This document shows positions 10,812 to 20,054 of a DNA stretch of 48,224 nucleotides, one piece after another. Source of the DNA: Hallella mizrahii (GTDB taxonomy: Bacteria; Bacteroidota; Bacteroidia; Bacteroidales; Bacteroidaceae); the NCBI RefSeq assembly GCF_009695775.1, contig NZ_VUNG01000029.1, positions 1-48,224 of the forward strand. The letters run 5' to 3'. How positions within the stretch are numbered: the stretch's first letter is position 1; each line of letters begins with the position of its first letter. Both the position numbers and the translations under genes were made by a program. A model generated the notes under the pieces. That model was not told the DNA's origin. It saw nothing but the letters and a program-made list of their open reading frames with translations, and ran no database searches.

Positions 10812-12773
10812 ATGAACCATACTACTAAAATGTTTGTCTCGCTGGCCCTTGGCTTGCTCTCCATCACGGGGGCATCGGCTCAGCGACAGTTGACCATCAA
10901 CGCCAAGCCGGGTGCGCCCATCCAGCCGACGATGTACGGTATCTTCTTCGAGGATATCAACTTTGGTGCTGACGGCGGACTCTATGCCGAGATGGTCGAA
11001 AACCGCAGTTTTGAATTTCCGCAGCGGCTGATGGGCTGGAACACCTTCGGCAATGTCAGCGTCAGCGACGTGAAACCGGCCTTTGACCGCAATCCCCACT
11101 ACGTGGTATTGGAGAATGCCGGTCACGACCAAAAGTTCACCGGACTGGAGAACCGTGGCTTTTTCGGCATGGGACTGAAGAAAGGTATGAACTATGACTT
11201 CTCGGTCTTTGCCCGCCTTCACGACTTGCAGGGCAAGGAGGCTAAGATTCGCGTGGAACTCGTCGACGACCAGGACAACCCTATCGACAAGAAGGAGATC
11301 ACCATCGCAAACAACCAGTGGGCTAAGAAAACGGTGACGCTCACCTCCAACAAGACTGTTGAGAAAGGCTTGATGCGTGTCTTCCTGGAGAGTGCCGACG
11401 GCGTAGACCTTGACCATGTCAGTCTTTTCCCTGAAGACAACTGGCATGGATTGCGGGCTGATCTCGTGAAGGACTTGGAAGATCTTCATCCCGGCATCTT
11501 CCGCTTCCCCGGCGGATGTATCGTCGAGGGTACCGATCTGGCCACACGCTATCAGTGGAAGAACAGTGTGGGACCGGCTGAGAACCGCCCGCTCAACGAG
11601 AATCGCTGGAACTATACTTTCCCGCATCGTCTCTATCCCAACTATTACCAGACCTATGGTCTCGGCTTCTATGAGTTCTTCCTGCTGTCGGAGAAGATTG
11701 GAGCAGAACCGTTGCCGGTGCTGAGCTGCGGCCTTGCCTGCCAGTTCCAAAACAAGGACAATGACAAAAACGCGCATGTAGCTGTCGACGACTTGCAGTC
11801 GTATATCGACGATGCCCTCGATTTGATAGAGTTCGCCAATGGTGCTACAACCACCAAATGGGGTAAGTTGCGCGCTGAGATGGGCCATCCACAGCCGTTC
11901 AATCTTAAGCAGATCGGTATCGGTAACGAGCAGTGGGGACCGCTTTATCCCGAGCGACTGAAGAAGTTTGTGGAGCAGATACGCGCTAAATATCCCAATA
12001 TCAAGATCTGTGGAACGTCGGGACCTTCTGCCAGCGGCAAGGACTTTGACTATGGTTGGGAGCAGATGCGCAAGATAGGAGTGGATCTTGTCGATGAGCA
12101 CTACTATATGTCGCCCGACTGGTTCCTGAAGAACGCAGGCCGATATGACAATTATTCCCGTAAGGGACCGAAGGTCTTTGCCGGAGAATACGCCTCGCAC
12201 GTCAAGGGCGTGGACGATCAGCCTACTGTGGCAAAGAACAATTTCGAGGCTGCTCTTTCCGAGGCTGCCTTCATGACGGGCTTGGAGCGCAACGCCGACG
12301 TGGTGTATCAGGCTACCTATGCACCGCTTTTCGCACATGTCGAAGGCTGGCAGTGGCGTCCCGACCTCATTTGGTTTGACAACCTGCGCTCGGTGCGCTC
12401 GGTCAACTGGTACGTGCAGATGCTCTATGGCACCAATAAAGGTACAAATGTAGTCAGCCTTACAGAGAACGGTAAGCCCGTGGAGGGTAAGGACGGCCTC
12501 TATGCCAGTGCGGTATGGGATAAGCCGATGAAGAGATATATCGTGAAGATCGCTAACACGGGCGACCAGCCGCAGCAGGTCACCTTCTCCTTCCGTGGTG
12601 CCAAGATCTCCGGACAGGCTAAGGTCACTACACTCCACGCCGATGATCCACGTGCGGTGAACACGCTGGATAAACCCAATAATGTGGTGCCGCAGCAAAG
12701 CTCTGTGGAGATTAACGGAAACGCTTGCACGGTGACGATCCCTGCCAAGACTTTCGCTGTGTATAGATTCTAA
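10812..12773 (+). CDS. abfA: Secreted GH51 alpha-L-arabinofuranosidase
   Basis: A 653-residue family 51 enzyme that removes L-arabinofuranose side chains from arabinans, arabinoxylan or arabinogalactan. A signal peptide ends near ASAQ (residue 23). The N-terminal part has the motif GIFFEDINFGADGGLYAEM typical of the family; a carbohydrate-binding-like insertion follows (about 80-210); the TIM barrel carries the acid/base E373 in GIGNEQWG and the nucleophile E459 in FAGEYASH; a beta-sandwich closes the protein. Together with the upstream beta-galactosidase it forms a small exo-glycosidase pair. No SusC/SusD genes are next to it, so this is not a classical full PUL within the window. Confidence 0.92.
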   Translation: MNHTTKMFVSLALGLLSITGASAQRQLTINAKPGAPIQPTMYGIFFEDINFGADGGLYAEMVENRSFEFPQRLMGWNTFGNVSVSDVKPAFDRNPHYVVLENAGHDQKFTGLENRGFFGMGLKKGMNYDFSVFARLHDLQGKEAKIRVELVDDQDNPIDKKEITIANNQWAKKTVTLTSNKTVEKGLMRVFLESADGVDLDHVSLFPEDNWHGLRADLVKDLEDLHPGIFRFPGGCIVEGTDLATRYQWKNSVGPAENRPLNENRWNYTFPHRLYPNYYQTYGLGFYEFFLLSEKIGAEPLPVLSCGLACQFQNKDNDKNAHVAVDDLQSYIDDALDLIEFANGATTTKWGKLRAEMGHPQPFNLKQIGIGNEQWGPLYPERLKKFVEQIRAKYPNIKICGTSGPSASGKDFDYGWEQMRKIGVDLVDEHYYMSPDWFLKNAGRYDNYSRKGPKVFAGEYASHVKGVDDQPTVAKNNFEAALSEAAFMTGLERNADVVYQATYAPLFAHVEGWQWRPDLIWFDNLRSVRSVNWYVQMLYGTNKGTNVVSLTENGKPVEGKDGLYASAVWDKPMKRYIVKIANTGDQPQQVTFSFRGAKISGQAKVTTLHADDPRAVNTLDKPNNVVPQQSSVEINGNACTVTIPAKTFAVYRF

Positions 12774-12798
12774 AAGAGATCCCTCTACTAAAAATAAA

Positions 12799-12834
12799 AA
12801 GCATGATGAGCTGTTGGCTCACCATGCTTTTTTT
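12799..12834 (+). terminator. Intrinsic terminator of the GH2-GH51 unit
   Basis: AAGCATGATGAGC and GCTCACCATGCTT form a 13-bp stem with one imperfect pair and a TGTTG loop, followed by seven or more T. It lies 25 bases after the GH51 stop. Confidence 0.85.
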
Positions 12835-13013
12835 GTGATCGCTGATTTCTTCAACCTTGATGTGTAGTGTAAAGAGCTGATTTGAAGATGGTAAACAGCC
12901 GTCTGCCAATTGTCCGACGTTTTTTTTATCATTAGAGATACCTGCTTTGATCAGAAGGGGAGGCTGATGTGAGCCATCGTTTGTTGTCTTTTGAGTCACA
13001 GAAACCGAAATTC

Positions 13014-13514
13014 CTATTTCAGCGCATGTAAGACTTGTGTTGCCGAATTTGTAGCAAACTGAGCGTCATAGCCCGCGTTGAAGTGCAGCGTGCCCAACAG
13101 TTTGTCGTTGGTATTGATGAGGATCTGGTATTGTCCGACAGTGTAGGGCGTGGCAGAATTCTTGGCCGAGATGCTTGTAATGCTGTCGAAGGGGATGCGC
13201 TTGCCTGCTGCGATGAGAAAACGGCCGGCGGAATAGATGAGTATCACGCCAAACGGCTCGTTGGCTCGGCTGGGGTCGATGACAACTACATCGTCTGGCT
13301 GACCGTATTGCGCAATGATGGTATCCAGCGTCTCTTTGTCACTTGGATCGCCATCGATCAGCCATTGTGCCTTTTTGCTGTGCTTATAGAGAAGTATCAC
13401 AACGCCATAGATAAGCAGCAACAACAAGGCGGCTAACCACCATCCGCACACGATAAGAATCAGAGCGAGGAGCGCGTAACTTAGGAAACCGATGATGAGG
13501 TTTGTCCTTTTCAT
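13014..13514 (-). CDS. Hypothetical small membrane protein (166 aa)
   Basis: Starts MKRTNLIIGF at 13514, two bases after the stop of the upstream hydrolase gene, so it is translated from the same message. Residues 5-45 hold two adjacent hydrophobic helices; the remaining 110 residues are soluble, with a pattern of beta strands (VILIYSAGRFLIAAGKRIPF, SISAKNSATPYTVGQYQIL) that resembles a PH-like domain. The longer frame upstream has no family support. Specific function is unknown. Confidence 0.7.
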   Translation of the reverse strand: MKRTNLIIGFLSYALLALILIVCGWWLAALLLLLIYGVVILLYKHSKKAQWLIDGDPSDKETLDTIIAQYGQPDDVVVIDPSRANEPFGVILIYSAGRFLIAAGKRIPFDSITSISAKNSATPYTVGQYQILINTNDKLLGTLHFNAGYDAQFATNSATQVLHALK

Positions 13515-13516
13515 GG

Positions 13517-14533
13517 TTATTGACCTCCCAACCGCTCGAAATACGTGATGATCTCGTCCCACGTCTTGAACTCATCGCTGCCGAGTTGGATGCCGGTACC
13601 CATGAAGTTGTCGTCGGGCAGCATGTCGATGAAGTAATCGCCATAGAGCAATGCTTTTTGGTTGGCATAGACGACGTGGTCGTGGGCAGGCGTGGAGAGA
13701 TATTGCTCCACCCATGTTGCTGCGTCACTCAAATGCTGATGGTCGTTGGTGGGTGCCGGAGCGACGATGTAGACCTGGTAGTTCTCGATCAGCATCCGGT
13801 AGGCCTTGACCAGACTGGCTTTGGGTTTGCCGTAGTCGTCGGCCAGTGCAGAGAAGTCGATGTAGACGATGGGGCGCTCGCGTCCTTCTTGACGGTCGTC
13901 GATCCATCGGATGACGGGTACCACGCCATTGAGGAAGCTCTTGTCGTCCATGCGGTGCTCGCCATGGAAGTGGGCAGCCTGGGGATAGTGGCTACGGTAG
14001 AGGTCAAAGGTGTGAACCAGCGGATCCTCGTCGCCGAAGAGCCCCCATACGCGGCTCTGCTCCTCTTTCTTTTGCTCCTCGTCCATGGCTTCCAACTGTA
14101 CAAAGCATTGATCAGTCAACTCTTTATACTCTTTCTCAAGGGCTTTGGTGACCATAAACTCTGTCTCGCCGTCCTGCCGTGGATTCTGCCAAGTCTGCTT
14201 TCCGGTCATGCCATGTTCCTTCATGGTCTGTGCCATCTGAAAAGCAGGGTTGACGAGGATGCGGTCGAAGCCATAGAGTAACTCGGTGTACATGCCACCC
14301 ATCGAAGTGCCGATGATCAGGTCGGGCTTCTCTTCTTCAGCCTTTTGGCGCAAGAAAGCCAGTCCTTCGGCAGGGTGGAGAGGTATGTCGAAGGCGACCA
14401 CTGTGGCGTTGGGGAAGGTCTGGCGGATCCGCTTCACCGTTCCGGACAAAGCAGAGGAACCGAAGCCGTGGTTGTACATGATCTTCTTTCCCTTCATCAA
14501 CTCAGGAAACTGCTTTATATATTCGTTTTCCAT
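13517..14533 (-). CDS. YqiA/YcfP-like alpha/beta hydrolase fused to HAD-like domain
   Basis: A 338-residue two-part protein. The N-terminal 200 residues match the UPF0227 (YqiA/YcfP) esterase group: MYNHGFGSSA near the start, nucleophile elbow GTSMGG (Ser around 78) and a late HRMDD segment with the probable catalytic His. Residues about 215-338 start with IVYIDFSALADDYGKPKASL and continue to YGDYFID, recalling the short HAD-like deoxyribonucleotidase-type fold, in which the canonical nucleophile D-x-D is replaced by D-F-S. Usual YqiA is about 190 residues, so this is a fusion. It is followed by the membrane protein and preceded by the acyl-CoA synthetase gene, 9 bases away. Confidence 0.7.
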   Translation of the reverse strand: MENEYIKQFPELMKGKKIMYNHGFGSSALSGTVKRIRQTFPNATVVAFDIPLHPAEGLAFLRQKAEEEKPDLIIGTSMGGMYTELLYGFDRILVNPAFQMAQTMKEHGMTGKQTWQNPRQDGETEFMVTKALEKEYKELTDQCFVQLEAMDEEQKKEEQSRVWGLFGDEDPLVHTFDLYRSHYPQAAHFHGEHRMDDKSFLNGVVPVIRWIDDRQEGRERPIVYIDFSALADDYGKPKASLVKAYRMLIENYQVYIVAPAPTNDHQHLSDAATWVEQYLSTPAHDHVVYANQKALLYGDYFIDMLPDDNFMGTGIQLGSDEFKTWDEIITYFERLGGQ

Positions 14534-14542
14534 GTGTGTGCT

Positions 14543-16234
14543 TTATTTCTTGTCCTGATATTTCTCTTCATCGTTCTCTCGGATCTCCACGCGCCGGATC
14601 TTACCGGAAATTGTCTTCGGTAGTTCATCGACAAACTCGATGACGCGAGGATACTTATATGGTGCGGTCTCATGCTTGACGTGGTCCTGCAACTCCTTGA
14701 CGAGGTCCGGTCCCGCTTTGGCTTTATATTCCTGGCTCAGGACGATGGTTGCTTTCACCACCATGCCACGGATGGCATCGGGGACGCCCGTCACGGCACA
14801 CTCCACAACAGCAGGGTGGGTCATCAGCGCATTCTCCACTTCGAAGGGGCCGATGCGGTAGCCGCTACTCTTGATTACGTCGTCGGTACGGCCGACAAAC
14901 CAGTAGTAGCCCTCTTCGTCGCGCCACGCCATGTCGCCGGTGTGGTAGATGCCGTCGTGCCAGGCTTCCTTGGTTTTCTCGGGATCGCGGTAATAGCCTT
15001 TGAACAGGCCAATAGGCTTTACGTCGCCGATACGGATACAGATCTCGCCTTTCTCGCCGTCTTCACAGTCGGTGCCGTCGGGACGGAGCAAACAGACATC
15101 GTACTGGGGATTGGGTTTGCCCATGCTGCCGGGTTTCGGCTTGATCCATGGGAAGGTGCCAAGCGTCATCGTGGTTTCTGTCTGGCCGAAGCCTTCATAG
15201 ATATGTATGCCTGTGCGCTGGTAGAAAGTCTCTTCCACGGAGGGATTCATTGCCTCGCCGGCCGTGGTACAGTACTCCAGACTGCTGAGGTCATACTTGG
15301 AGAAGTCCTCAAGGATCATGAAACGATAAATTGTTGGAGGCGCGCAGAACGAGGTGATGCGGTATTTCTCGATCTGACGCATGATCTTTTCGGCCGTGAA
15401 CTTCTCGTGGTCGAAGACGAAGACGGTGGCACCGGCAAACCATTGTCCGTAGAGTTTGCCCCACACGGCCTTGCCCCATCCCGTGTCGGCCACGGTGAGA
15501 TGGATGCTGTTTTCATTCAGGTTGTGCCAGAAACAGCCTGTCGTGAGGTGCCCCATGGCATAGAGAAAGTCGTGGGCTACCATCTTCGGCTCGCCACTGG
15601 TGCCGCTGGTGAAGTACATCAGCATGGTGTCCTCGTTGGTGTTGACAAACTCGGGACGACGGAAATGAGGCGCCTCTGTCCATTCCTTGCGCCAGTCGTG
15701 AAAGCCTTCGGGTACGGCTTTGTCCTGCTGGGTAGAGGAGTTCACAGCCACGAGTTGCTTGACGGTGGGACTCTCAGACATGGCTTCACTGACCTGTGTG
15801 GTGACATACTCATCGTTGCAGCAAATGATGGCTTTCACGCTGGCCCGGTTGTTGCGGTAGATGATGTCGCCCTTGGTGAGCATGTGGGTGGCAGGGATGG
15901 CAATGGCACCAAGCTTGCACAGGGCCATCATGCTCAGCCACCACTGGTAGTGACGCTTGAGGATGAGCATGACCTTATCGCCGTGGACGATGCCCAGTTG
16001 CTGGAAATAAGCGGCAGTGCGGTCGGTCTGCTCCTTGAATTGGCGGAAGGTAGTGCGCACTTCCTCGCCACGCTCGCTGGTCCACAGCAGGCAGACCTTA
16101 TCGGGCTTCAGGCGTGCCCACTCGTCCATGACATCGTAGGCAAAGTTGAAATTCTCGGGAATAATAAAATGAAGGTGATCCTTGAAATCTTGTTCCGACG
16201 TGAAATGCGTCTGAGTAAGGAATCTTTCTATCAT
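14543..16234 (-). CDS. Acyl-CoA synthetase (AMP-forming, medium-chain type)
   Basis: A 563-residue ANL-superfamily ligase that activates a carboxylic acid to acyl-AMP and then acyl-CoA. The P-loop-like motif is YFTSGTSGEPKMVAHD (about 175-190), with YEGFGQTETT (A5), the YHTGDMAWRDEEGYYWFVGR (A7/A8) and the C-terminal lysine in PKTISGKIRR. The start MIERFLTQ at 16234 is chosen because upstream residues in frame look non-native. The overall pattern is close to the ACSM/medium-chain or acetyl-CoA-synthetase-like group; the exact acid cannot be read from sequence. It follows the XRE-cupin regulator gene by 53 bases, a pairing I recall from other Bacteroidales. Confidence 0.88.
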   Translation of the reverse strand: MIERFLTQTHFTSEQDFKDHLHFIIPENFNFAYDVMDEWARLKPDKVCLLWTSERGEEVRTTFRQFKEQTDRTAAYFQQLGIVHGDKVMLILKRHYQWWLSMMALCKLGAIAIPATHMLTKGDIIYRNNRASVKAIICCNDEYVTTQVSEAMSESPTVKQLVAVNSSTQQDKAVPEGFHDWRKEWTEAPHFRRPEFVNTNEDTMLMYFTSGTSGEPKMVAHDFLYAMGHLTTGCFWHNLNENSIHLTVADTGWGKAVWGKLYGQWFAGATVFVFDHEKFTAEKIMRQIEKYRITSFCAPPTIYRFMILEDFSKYDLSSLEYCTTAGEAMNPSVEETFYQRTGIHIYEGFGQTETTMTLGTFPWIKPKPGSMGKPNPQYDVCLLRPDGTDCEDGEKGEICIRIGDVKPIGLFKGYYRDPEKTKEAWHDGIYHTGDMAWRDEEGYYWFVGRTDDVIKSSGYRIGPFEVENALMTHPAVVECAVTGVPDAIRGMVVKATIVLSQEYKAKAGPDLVKELQDHVKHETAPYKYPRVIEFVDELPKTISGKIRRVEIRENDEEKYQDKK

Positions 16235-16287
16235 GATGGTGAATGAATTTTTACCTATAAACGTGGAAGCCTCTCGCAGGAGACTGA

Positions 16288-16842
16288 TTAGATGATGATG
16301 CTGATAAACGTGGCGGGCTCTCCTCCGAGGGCACGCATGCAATGAGGATGACGGCTGTCGAAATAGATGCTGTCACCGGCGTTGAGCACGAGAACTTTTG
16401 TGTCGATGGTGATCTCAAGCGTTCCGTCAATCATGAAGTCGAACTCTTGTCCGTCGTGTGTGTTCTTGTTGTGGTTGCGTCCGTCGGGCAATGGATCCAC
16501 AGTGACAACAAATGGATCAATCTTCCGGCCACGAAAGCCTGCGGCAAGTGACTGGTAGCGATAGTCATTGCCGCGGTCGATCTCCTGCCCTTGTCCGGAT
16601 CTTGTAATGAAATAACTGCTCATACGTGGCTCTTCGCCAAAGAGCAGGACATCGAGGTCGATGCCGTAGCGTTTGGAAATCTTGCTGAGCCGGTAGACAG
16701 AAGGGTCGGCCTCGCCAGACTCAATCTTTTGATAGTGCTCCAGCGAAATGCCGCAGAGGTCGGCAACTTCTTGTGCCGGAATATTCAGAACTTCGCGCAA
16801 GCCTTTGAGCCGCTCGCCGATTTGCTTGATTGATTCTTCCAT
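16288..16842 (-). CDS. XRE-family regulator with C-terminal cupin
   Basis: A 184-residue transcription factor. Residues 5-60 form a helix-turn-helix of the XRE type (IGERLKGLREVLNIPAQEVA, LCGISLEHYQKIESGEADP). The C-terminal half is a cupin-2 barrel with RNHNKNTHDGQEFDFMIDG and YFDSRHPHCMRAL carrying the metal- or ligand-binding His and Glu residues. Such proteins usually sense a small metabolite and control the adjacent operon. Start at 16842 (MEESIKQ) fits the family. It probably regulates the acyl-CoA synthetase operon that follows. Confidence 0.85.
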   Translation of the reverse strand: MEESIKQIGERLKGLREVLNIPAQEVADLCGISLEHYQKIESGEADPSVYRLSKISKRYGIDLDVLLFGEEPRMSSYFITRSGQGQEIDRGNDYRYQSLAAGFRGRKIDPFVVTVDPLPDGRNHNKNTHDGQEFDFMIDGTLEITIDTKVLVLNAGDSIYFDSRHPHCMRALGGEPATFISIII

Positions 16843-16864
16843 GATAACTCTCGTTTTGTTTAGC

Positions 16865-16872
16865 CAAAAGTA
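16865..16872 (-). promoter_or_regulatory. -7 box of the XRE-cupin operon
   Basis: TACTTTTG on the minus strand matches TAnnTTTG, 22 bases before the ATG at 16842. No clear -33 partner is visible, which would fit a promoter needing an activator. Confidence 0.4.
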
Positions 16873-17087
16873 CAAAAAACTTAGCAAAACACAGTCGTCT
16901 CTTACAGATTTCTTTTTCAGACTGCAAATAAAGCATAAATTGTTGCGCACAAATATATGGGGTGTGCAATGCCGTCTGCACAATGAGAAAACAAGTGTGC
17001 AGAAACATTCTGTTTAGGTTGTTTTTTGTAAACTATATATTTCCGATTGGTAAAGCACGGTTACTGTCAATCGTGAAGAACCGCCAC

Positions 17088-17124
17088 AAAAAAAAGCCCG
17101 AAGTACTTCACGCACTTCGGACTT
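17088..17124 (-). terminator. Terminator of the ribosomal protein/EF-Ts operon
   Basis: On the minus strand AAGTCCGAAGT and ACTTCGGGCTT pair over 11 bp with one wobble and a 9-nt loop, followed by eight T. It lies 54 bases past the tsf stop. Confidence 0.85.
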
Positions 17125-17177
17125 CATTAATGATAATGTATGTATAATTAAATTGCTATGGACAATTTATGATGGGC

Positions 17178-18176
17178 TTAGTCAGCAGAGAGGCTGAAAC
17201 GCTTGTAGGCAACGACCTTCAGATCCTTGTCCTGCTTAGCGAGCCACTGTGCTACGCTTGCCTTGTCACCGTCGCCGAACTGGAATTCCTGATCGACGAG
17301 GCAGTTCTCTTTGAAGAACTTGTTAAGACGGCCCTTTGCGATGTTCTGGATCATCTGCTCCTTAAGGTTACCGGCAGCTTCTGCTGCAACCTTTGTGCGG
17401 ATGTCCTTAGCCTTGTCTGCATCTTCCTGAGTCAGCCAGCCCTTAGCGACATTGCTCTCGATGTGATCATCAGAGTCAACGAGGTTGGGGTTGATGCCTG
17501 CTTTCTTCAGAGCGACGTTGACCTGGCGCTCAATCTGCTCTTCCTTGGTCTTCTCGACAGCCACGCGAAGCTCCTCGTCTACAGTAGCCTGAGGAACTGA
17601 TGCCTCGTCGAGAGCAACAGGCTTCATAGCAGCCACCTGCATGGCTACTTTGTGACCTGCATCCTCGTTGGCAGCAGAGAGCTGTACCATTGTGCCCAGT
17701 GTGTGGCGACCCATGTGGTCGTAGGTGTAGATGTTCTCACCCTCGAGGATGTTGTAGCCGTCGAGTTCCATCTTCTCACCAACAACGCCAGAACGACGTG
17801 TCACAGCCTCGGCAATCTTCAGACCATCAGCCAGTGTGAGTTCTTTCACCTCGTCGAGAGTCTTAGCCTTTGCAGCGATGGCAGCGTCGAGGATGTCCTG
17901 AGTCAGCTGGACATAGTCTGCACCGTTGGCCACGAAGTCAGTCTCGCACTTCAGTGCGATCATGGCAGCGAAGCCATTGACATTCTTCACCAGCACGCAG
18001 CCGTTGGAAGTGGTACGGTCAGAACGCTTGGCAGCGATAGCCAGACCACGCTCGCGAACGAGCTCCACAGCCTTGTTAATATCACCATCAGCCTCGGCCA
18101 AAGCCTTCTTGCAGTCTTTCATGCCTGCACCGGTCATAGCGCGGAGCTTCTTGATGTCTTCAATTGTAACAGCCAT
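17178..18176 (-). CDS. tsf: Elongation factor Ts
   Basis: A 332-residue guanine-nucleotide exchange factor that recycles EF-Tu. The N-terminal UBA-like domain IKKLRAMTGAGMKDCKKALA and the core motif CETDFVAN are present. The length, longer than the 283 residues of E. coli, is usual in Bacteroidetes. It is the last gene of the L13-S9-S2-Ts operon, 42 bases after rpsB. Confidence 0.98.
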   Translation of the reverse strand: MAVTIEDIKKLRAMTGAGMKDCKKALAEADGDINKAVELVRERGLAIAAKRSDRTTSNGCVLVKNVNGFAAMIALKCETDFVANGADYVQLTQDILDAAIAAKAKTLDEVKELTLADGLKIAEAVTRRSGVVGEKMELDGYNILEGENIYTYDHMGRHTLGTMVQLSAANEDAGHKVAMQVAAMKPVALDEASVPQATVDEELRVAVEKTKEEQIERQVNVALKKAGINPNLVDSDDHIESNVAKGWLTQEDADKAKDIRTKVAAEAAGNLKEQMIQNIAKGRLNKFFKENCLVDQEFQFGDGDKASVAQWLAKQDKDLKVVAYKRFSLSAD

Positions 18177-18218
18177 AATGGATATAAATCTATTGGTTTA
18201 TGATAATGATTTGCTCAA

Positions 18219-19061
18219 TTACTCAGCAGCAGGAGCCTGCTCTTCAGCAGCAGCCTCGGCAGCGGGAGCCTCTGTTGCAGTCTCTTCGCGGCGTGCAGGG
18301 CGACGGCTGTGACGCTTGCCCTCAGCAGCCTCTTCTGCCTGCTCAGCAGAAGCCTTCTCGTCTGCCTTCTCAACTTTGCGCTCCTCAAGACCCTCAGCGA
18401 TAGCACCGCAGACAGCATCGAGCACGACTTCGATAGAGTCCTTAGCATCGTCGTTGGCTGGGATCACGTAGTCGATGTTGCGAGGATCGGAGTTGGTGTC
18501 AACCATTGCGAACACGGGGATGCCCAGACGGTTAGCCTCCTTGACAGCAATGTGCTCTTTCATAACATCGATGACGAAGAGAGCAGACGGCAGACGGGTC
18601 AGATCAGCGATAGAACCAAGGTTCTTCTCCAGTTTGGCACGCTGACGGTTGATCTGCAGAATCTCACGCTTGGAGAGGTTAGAGAATGTACCGTCGTTCA
18701 TCATCTTGTCGATGTTCGTCATTTTCTTCACGGCCTTGCGGATAGTCGGGAAGTTGGTGAGCATACCGCCCGGCCAACGCTCGATGACGTAAGGCATGTT
18801 GACAGAGGCAGCCTTTTCGGCTACGATGTCCTTAGCTTGTTTTTTAGTAGCGACGAACAGGATCTTCTTGCCGCTCTTGGCAATAGCCTTGAGTGCCTCA
18901 GCAGCCTCGTCGATCTTGGCTACAGTCTTGTTGAGGTCGATGATGTGAATGCCATTGCGCTCCATGAAGATGTAAGGAGCCATAGCTGGATTCCACTTGC
19001 GTTTGAGGTGGCCGAAATGGCAGCCAGCCTGAAGTAACTGGTCAAATGATGTTCTTGACAT
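18219..19061 (-). CDS. rpsB: 30S ribosomal protein S2
   Basis: A 280-residue S2 protein. The family opening ([20 protein letters not shown]) and the [13 protein letters not shown] motif are intact. The last 55 residues form an Ala/Glu-rich, low-complexity acidic tail with a basic island ([10 protein letters not shown]); such tails vary between Bacteroidetes. It precedes tsf and follows rpsI after a 133-base gap that contains a strong hairpin. Confidence 0.98.
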   Translation of the reverse strand: MSRTSFDQLLQAGCHFGHLKRKWNPAMAPYIFMERNGIHIIDLNKTVAKIDEAAEALKAIAKSGKKILFVATKKQAKDIVAEKAASVNMPYVIERWPGGMLTNFPTIRKAVKKMTNIDKMMNDGTFSNLSKREILQINRQRAKLEKNLGSIADLTRLPSALFVIDVMKEHIAVKEANRLGIPVFAMVDTNSDPRNIDYVIPANDDAKDSIEVVLDAVCGAIAEGLEERKVEKADEKASAEQAEEAAEGKRHSRRPARREETATEAPAAEAAAEEQAPAAE

Positions 19062-19121
19062 AGTGTCTTTGTCTTTTTTAATTGTTTACTTTCTTTTTAA
19101 TTCTTGATGTTGTTCAGAATC

Positions 19122-19158
19122 AACGGTGCAGTAATCCAAGTCCGGAGTCTGCACCGTT
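19122..19158 (-). promoter_or_regulatory. Hairpin in the rpsI-rpsB gap (candidate S2 leader)
   Basis: AACGGTGCAG and CTGCACCGTT form a perfect 10-bp stem with a 17-nt loop, 60 bases before the rpsB start. No U-run follows on the minus strand, so it is not a clean terminator. Autogenous control by S2 is a reasonable but unproven role. Confidence 0.45.
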
Positions 19159-19194
19159 TAGATGCTAAACTATGCGCTAACAGCCAGCAGCAGA

Positions 19195-19581
19195 TTAACG
19201 CTTGCTGAACTGGAAGTGACGACGAGCCTTTGGCTGACCCGGTTTCTTACGCTCAACGGCACGGCTGTCGCGTGTGAGGAAGCCTGCGTCCTTGAGAGCC
19301 TTCTTGTCTTCAGCGTTGATTTTCACCAGTGCGCGAGCGATGGCGAGGCGGAGAGCCTGGCTCTGGCCTGTGAAGCCACCACCGTCGAGGTTGGCTTTGA
19401 TATCGTATTTCTCAGCGGCTTCGAGAAGCTGCAGCGGCTGCTTAACCACGTACTGCAGGATGGCCGATGGGAAGAAATCCTTGATGTCTTTCTTGTTGAT
19501 AGTGATCTTGCCGGTACCCTCAGAGAGGTAAACACGAGCTACAGCGCTCTTACGGCGACCGATTGCGTTAATAACTTCCAT
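19195..19581 (-). CDS. rpsI: 30S ribosomal protein S9
   Basis: A 128-residue S9 protein with the opening AIGRRKSAVARVYL, the GGGFTGQSQALRLAIARAL core and the basic C-terminal tail KARRHFQFSKR that reaches the decoding site. It starts 11 bases after the rplM stop. Confidence 0.98.
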   Translation of the reverse strand: MEVINAIGRRKSAVARVYLSEGTGKITINKKDIKDFFPSAILQYVVKQPLQLLEAAEKYDIKANLDGGGFTGQSQALRLAIARALVKINAEDKKALKDAGFLTRDSRAVERKKPGQPKARRHFQFSKR

Positions 19582-19592
19582 CTTACTCCTTA

Positions 19593-20054
19593 TTATTTAT
19601 ACTGGTTAATGTCGATAGTCTTAGGCTGCTGAGCCTCTTTGTTGTGCTCTGCGCCATCGAAAACATAGAGGTTGTCCATCAGAGAGCGACCCAGGGGACC
19701 CTTGGGCAGCATACCTTTGACAGCGTGGCGGATCATCTTGTCGATGCCGTCCTTGCGCTTGCGCAGCTCTTCGGGTGTGTTGAAGCGCTGACCGCCTGGA
19801 TAGCCAGTATAGCGTGTGTAGACCTTGTCGGTCTCTTTCTTGCCGGAGAAGACGACTTTGGCAGCGTTGATGATGATGACGTTGTCACCGCAGTCTACGT
19901 GCGGAGTGAAGTTGGGTTTGTACTTTCCGCGGAGCAGCTTGGCGACCTTGGAGCACAGACGACCCACAATCTGGTCAGTGGCGTCGACAACGACCCACTC
20001 TTTCTTTGCTGTTTCCTTGTTGGCGGAAATAGTCTTGTAACTTAAAGTGTCCAT
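19593..20054 (-). CDS. rplM: 50S ribosomal protein L13
   Basis: A 153-residue L13 protein, first gene of the rplM-rpsI-rpsB-tsf operon. The family motifs WVVVDATDQIVGRL, VDCGDNVIIINAAKV and MLPKGPLGRSLMDNLYVFDG are all present. About 200 nt of leader RNA precede it. Confidence 0.98.
   Translation of the reverse strand: MDTLSYKTISANKETAKKEWVVVDATDQIVGRLCSKVAKLLRGKYKPNFTPHVDCGDNVIIINAAKVVFSGKKETDKVYTRYTGYPGGQRFNTPEELRKRKDGIDKMIRHAVKGMLPKGPLGRSLMDNLYVFDGAEHNKEAQQPKTIDINQYK

Larger units (their letters stand above)
16843..17177. other. Intergenic region between regulator and tsf
   Basis: About 335 bases without a gene. It holds the upstream region of the minus-strand XRE-cupin gene at its left end and the tsf terminator at its right end; nothing else was identified. 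Confidence 0.6.

Noticed and set aside
10806..12698. 630-codon minus-strand frame
   Set aside because: Antisense shadow of the GH51 gene.
14672..16246. 524-codon plus-strand frame
   Set aside because: Antisense to the acyl-CoA synthetase, whose motifs are clear.
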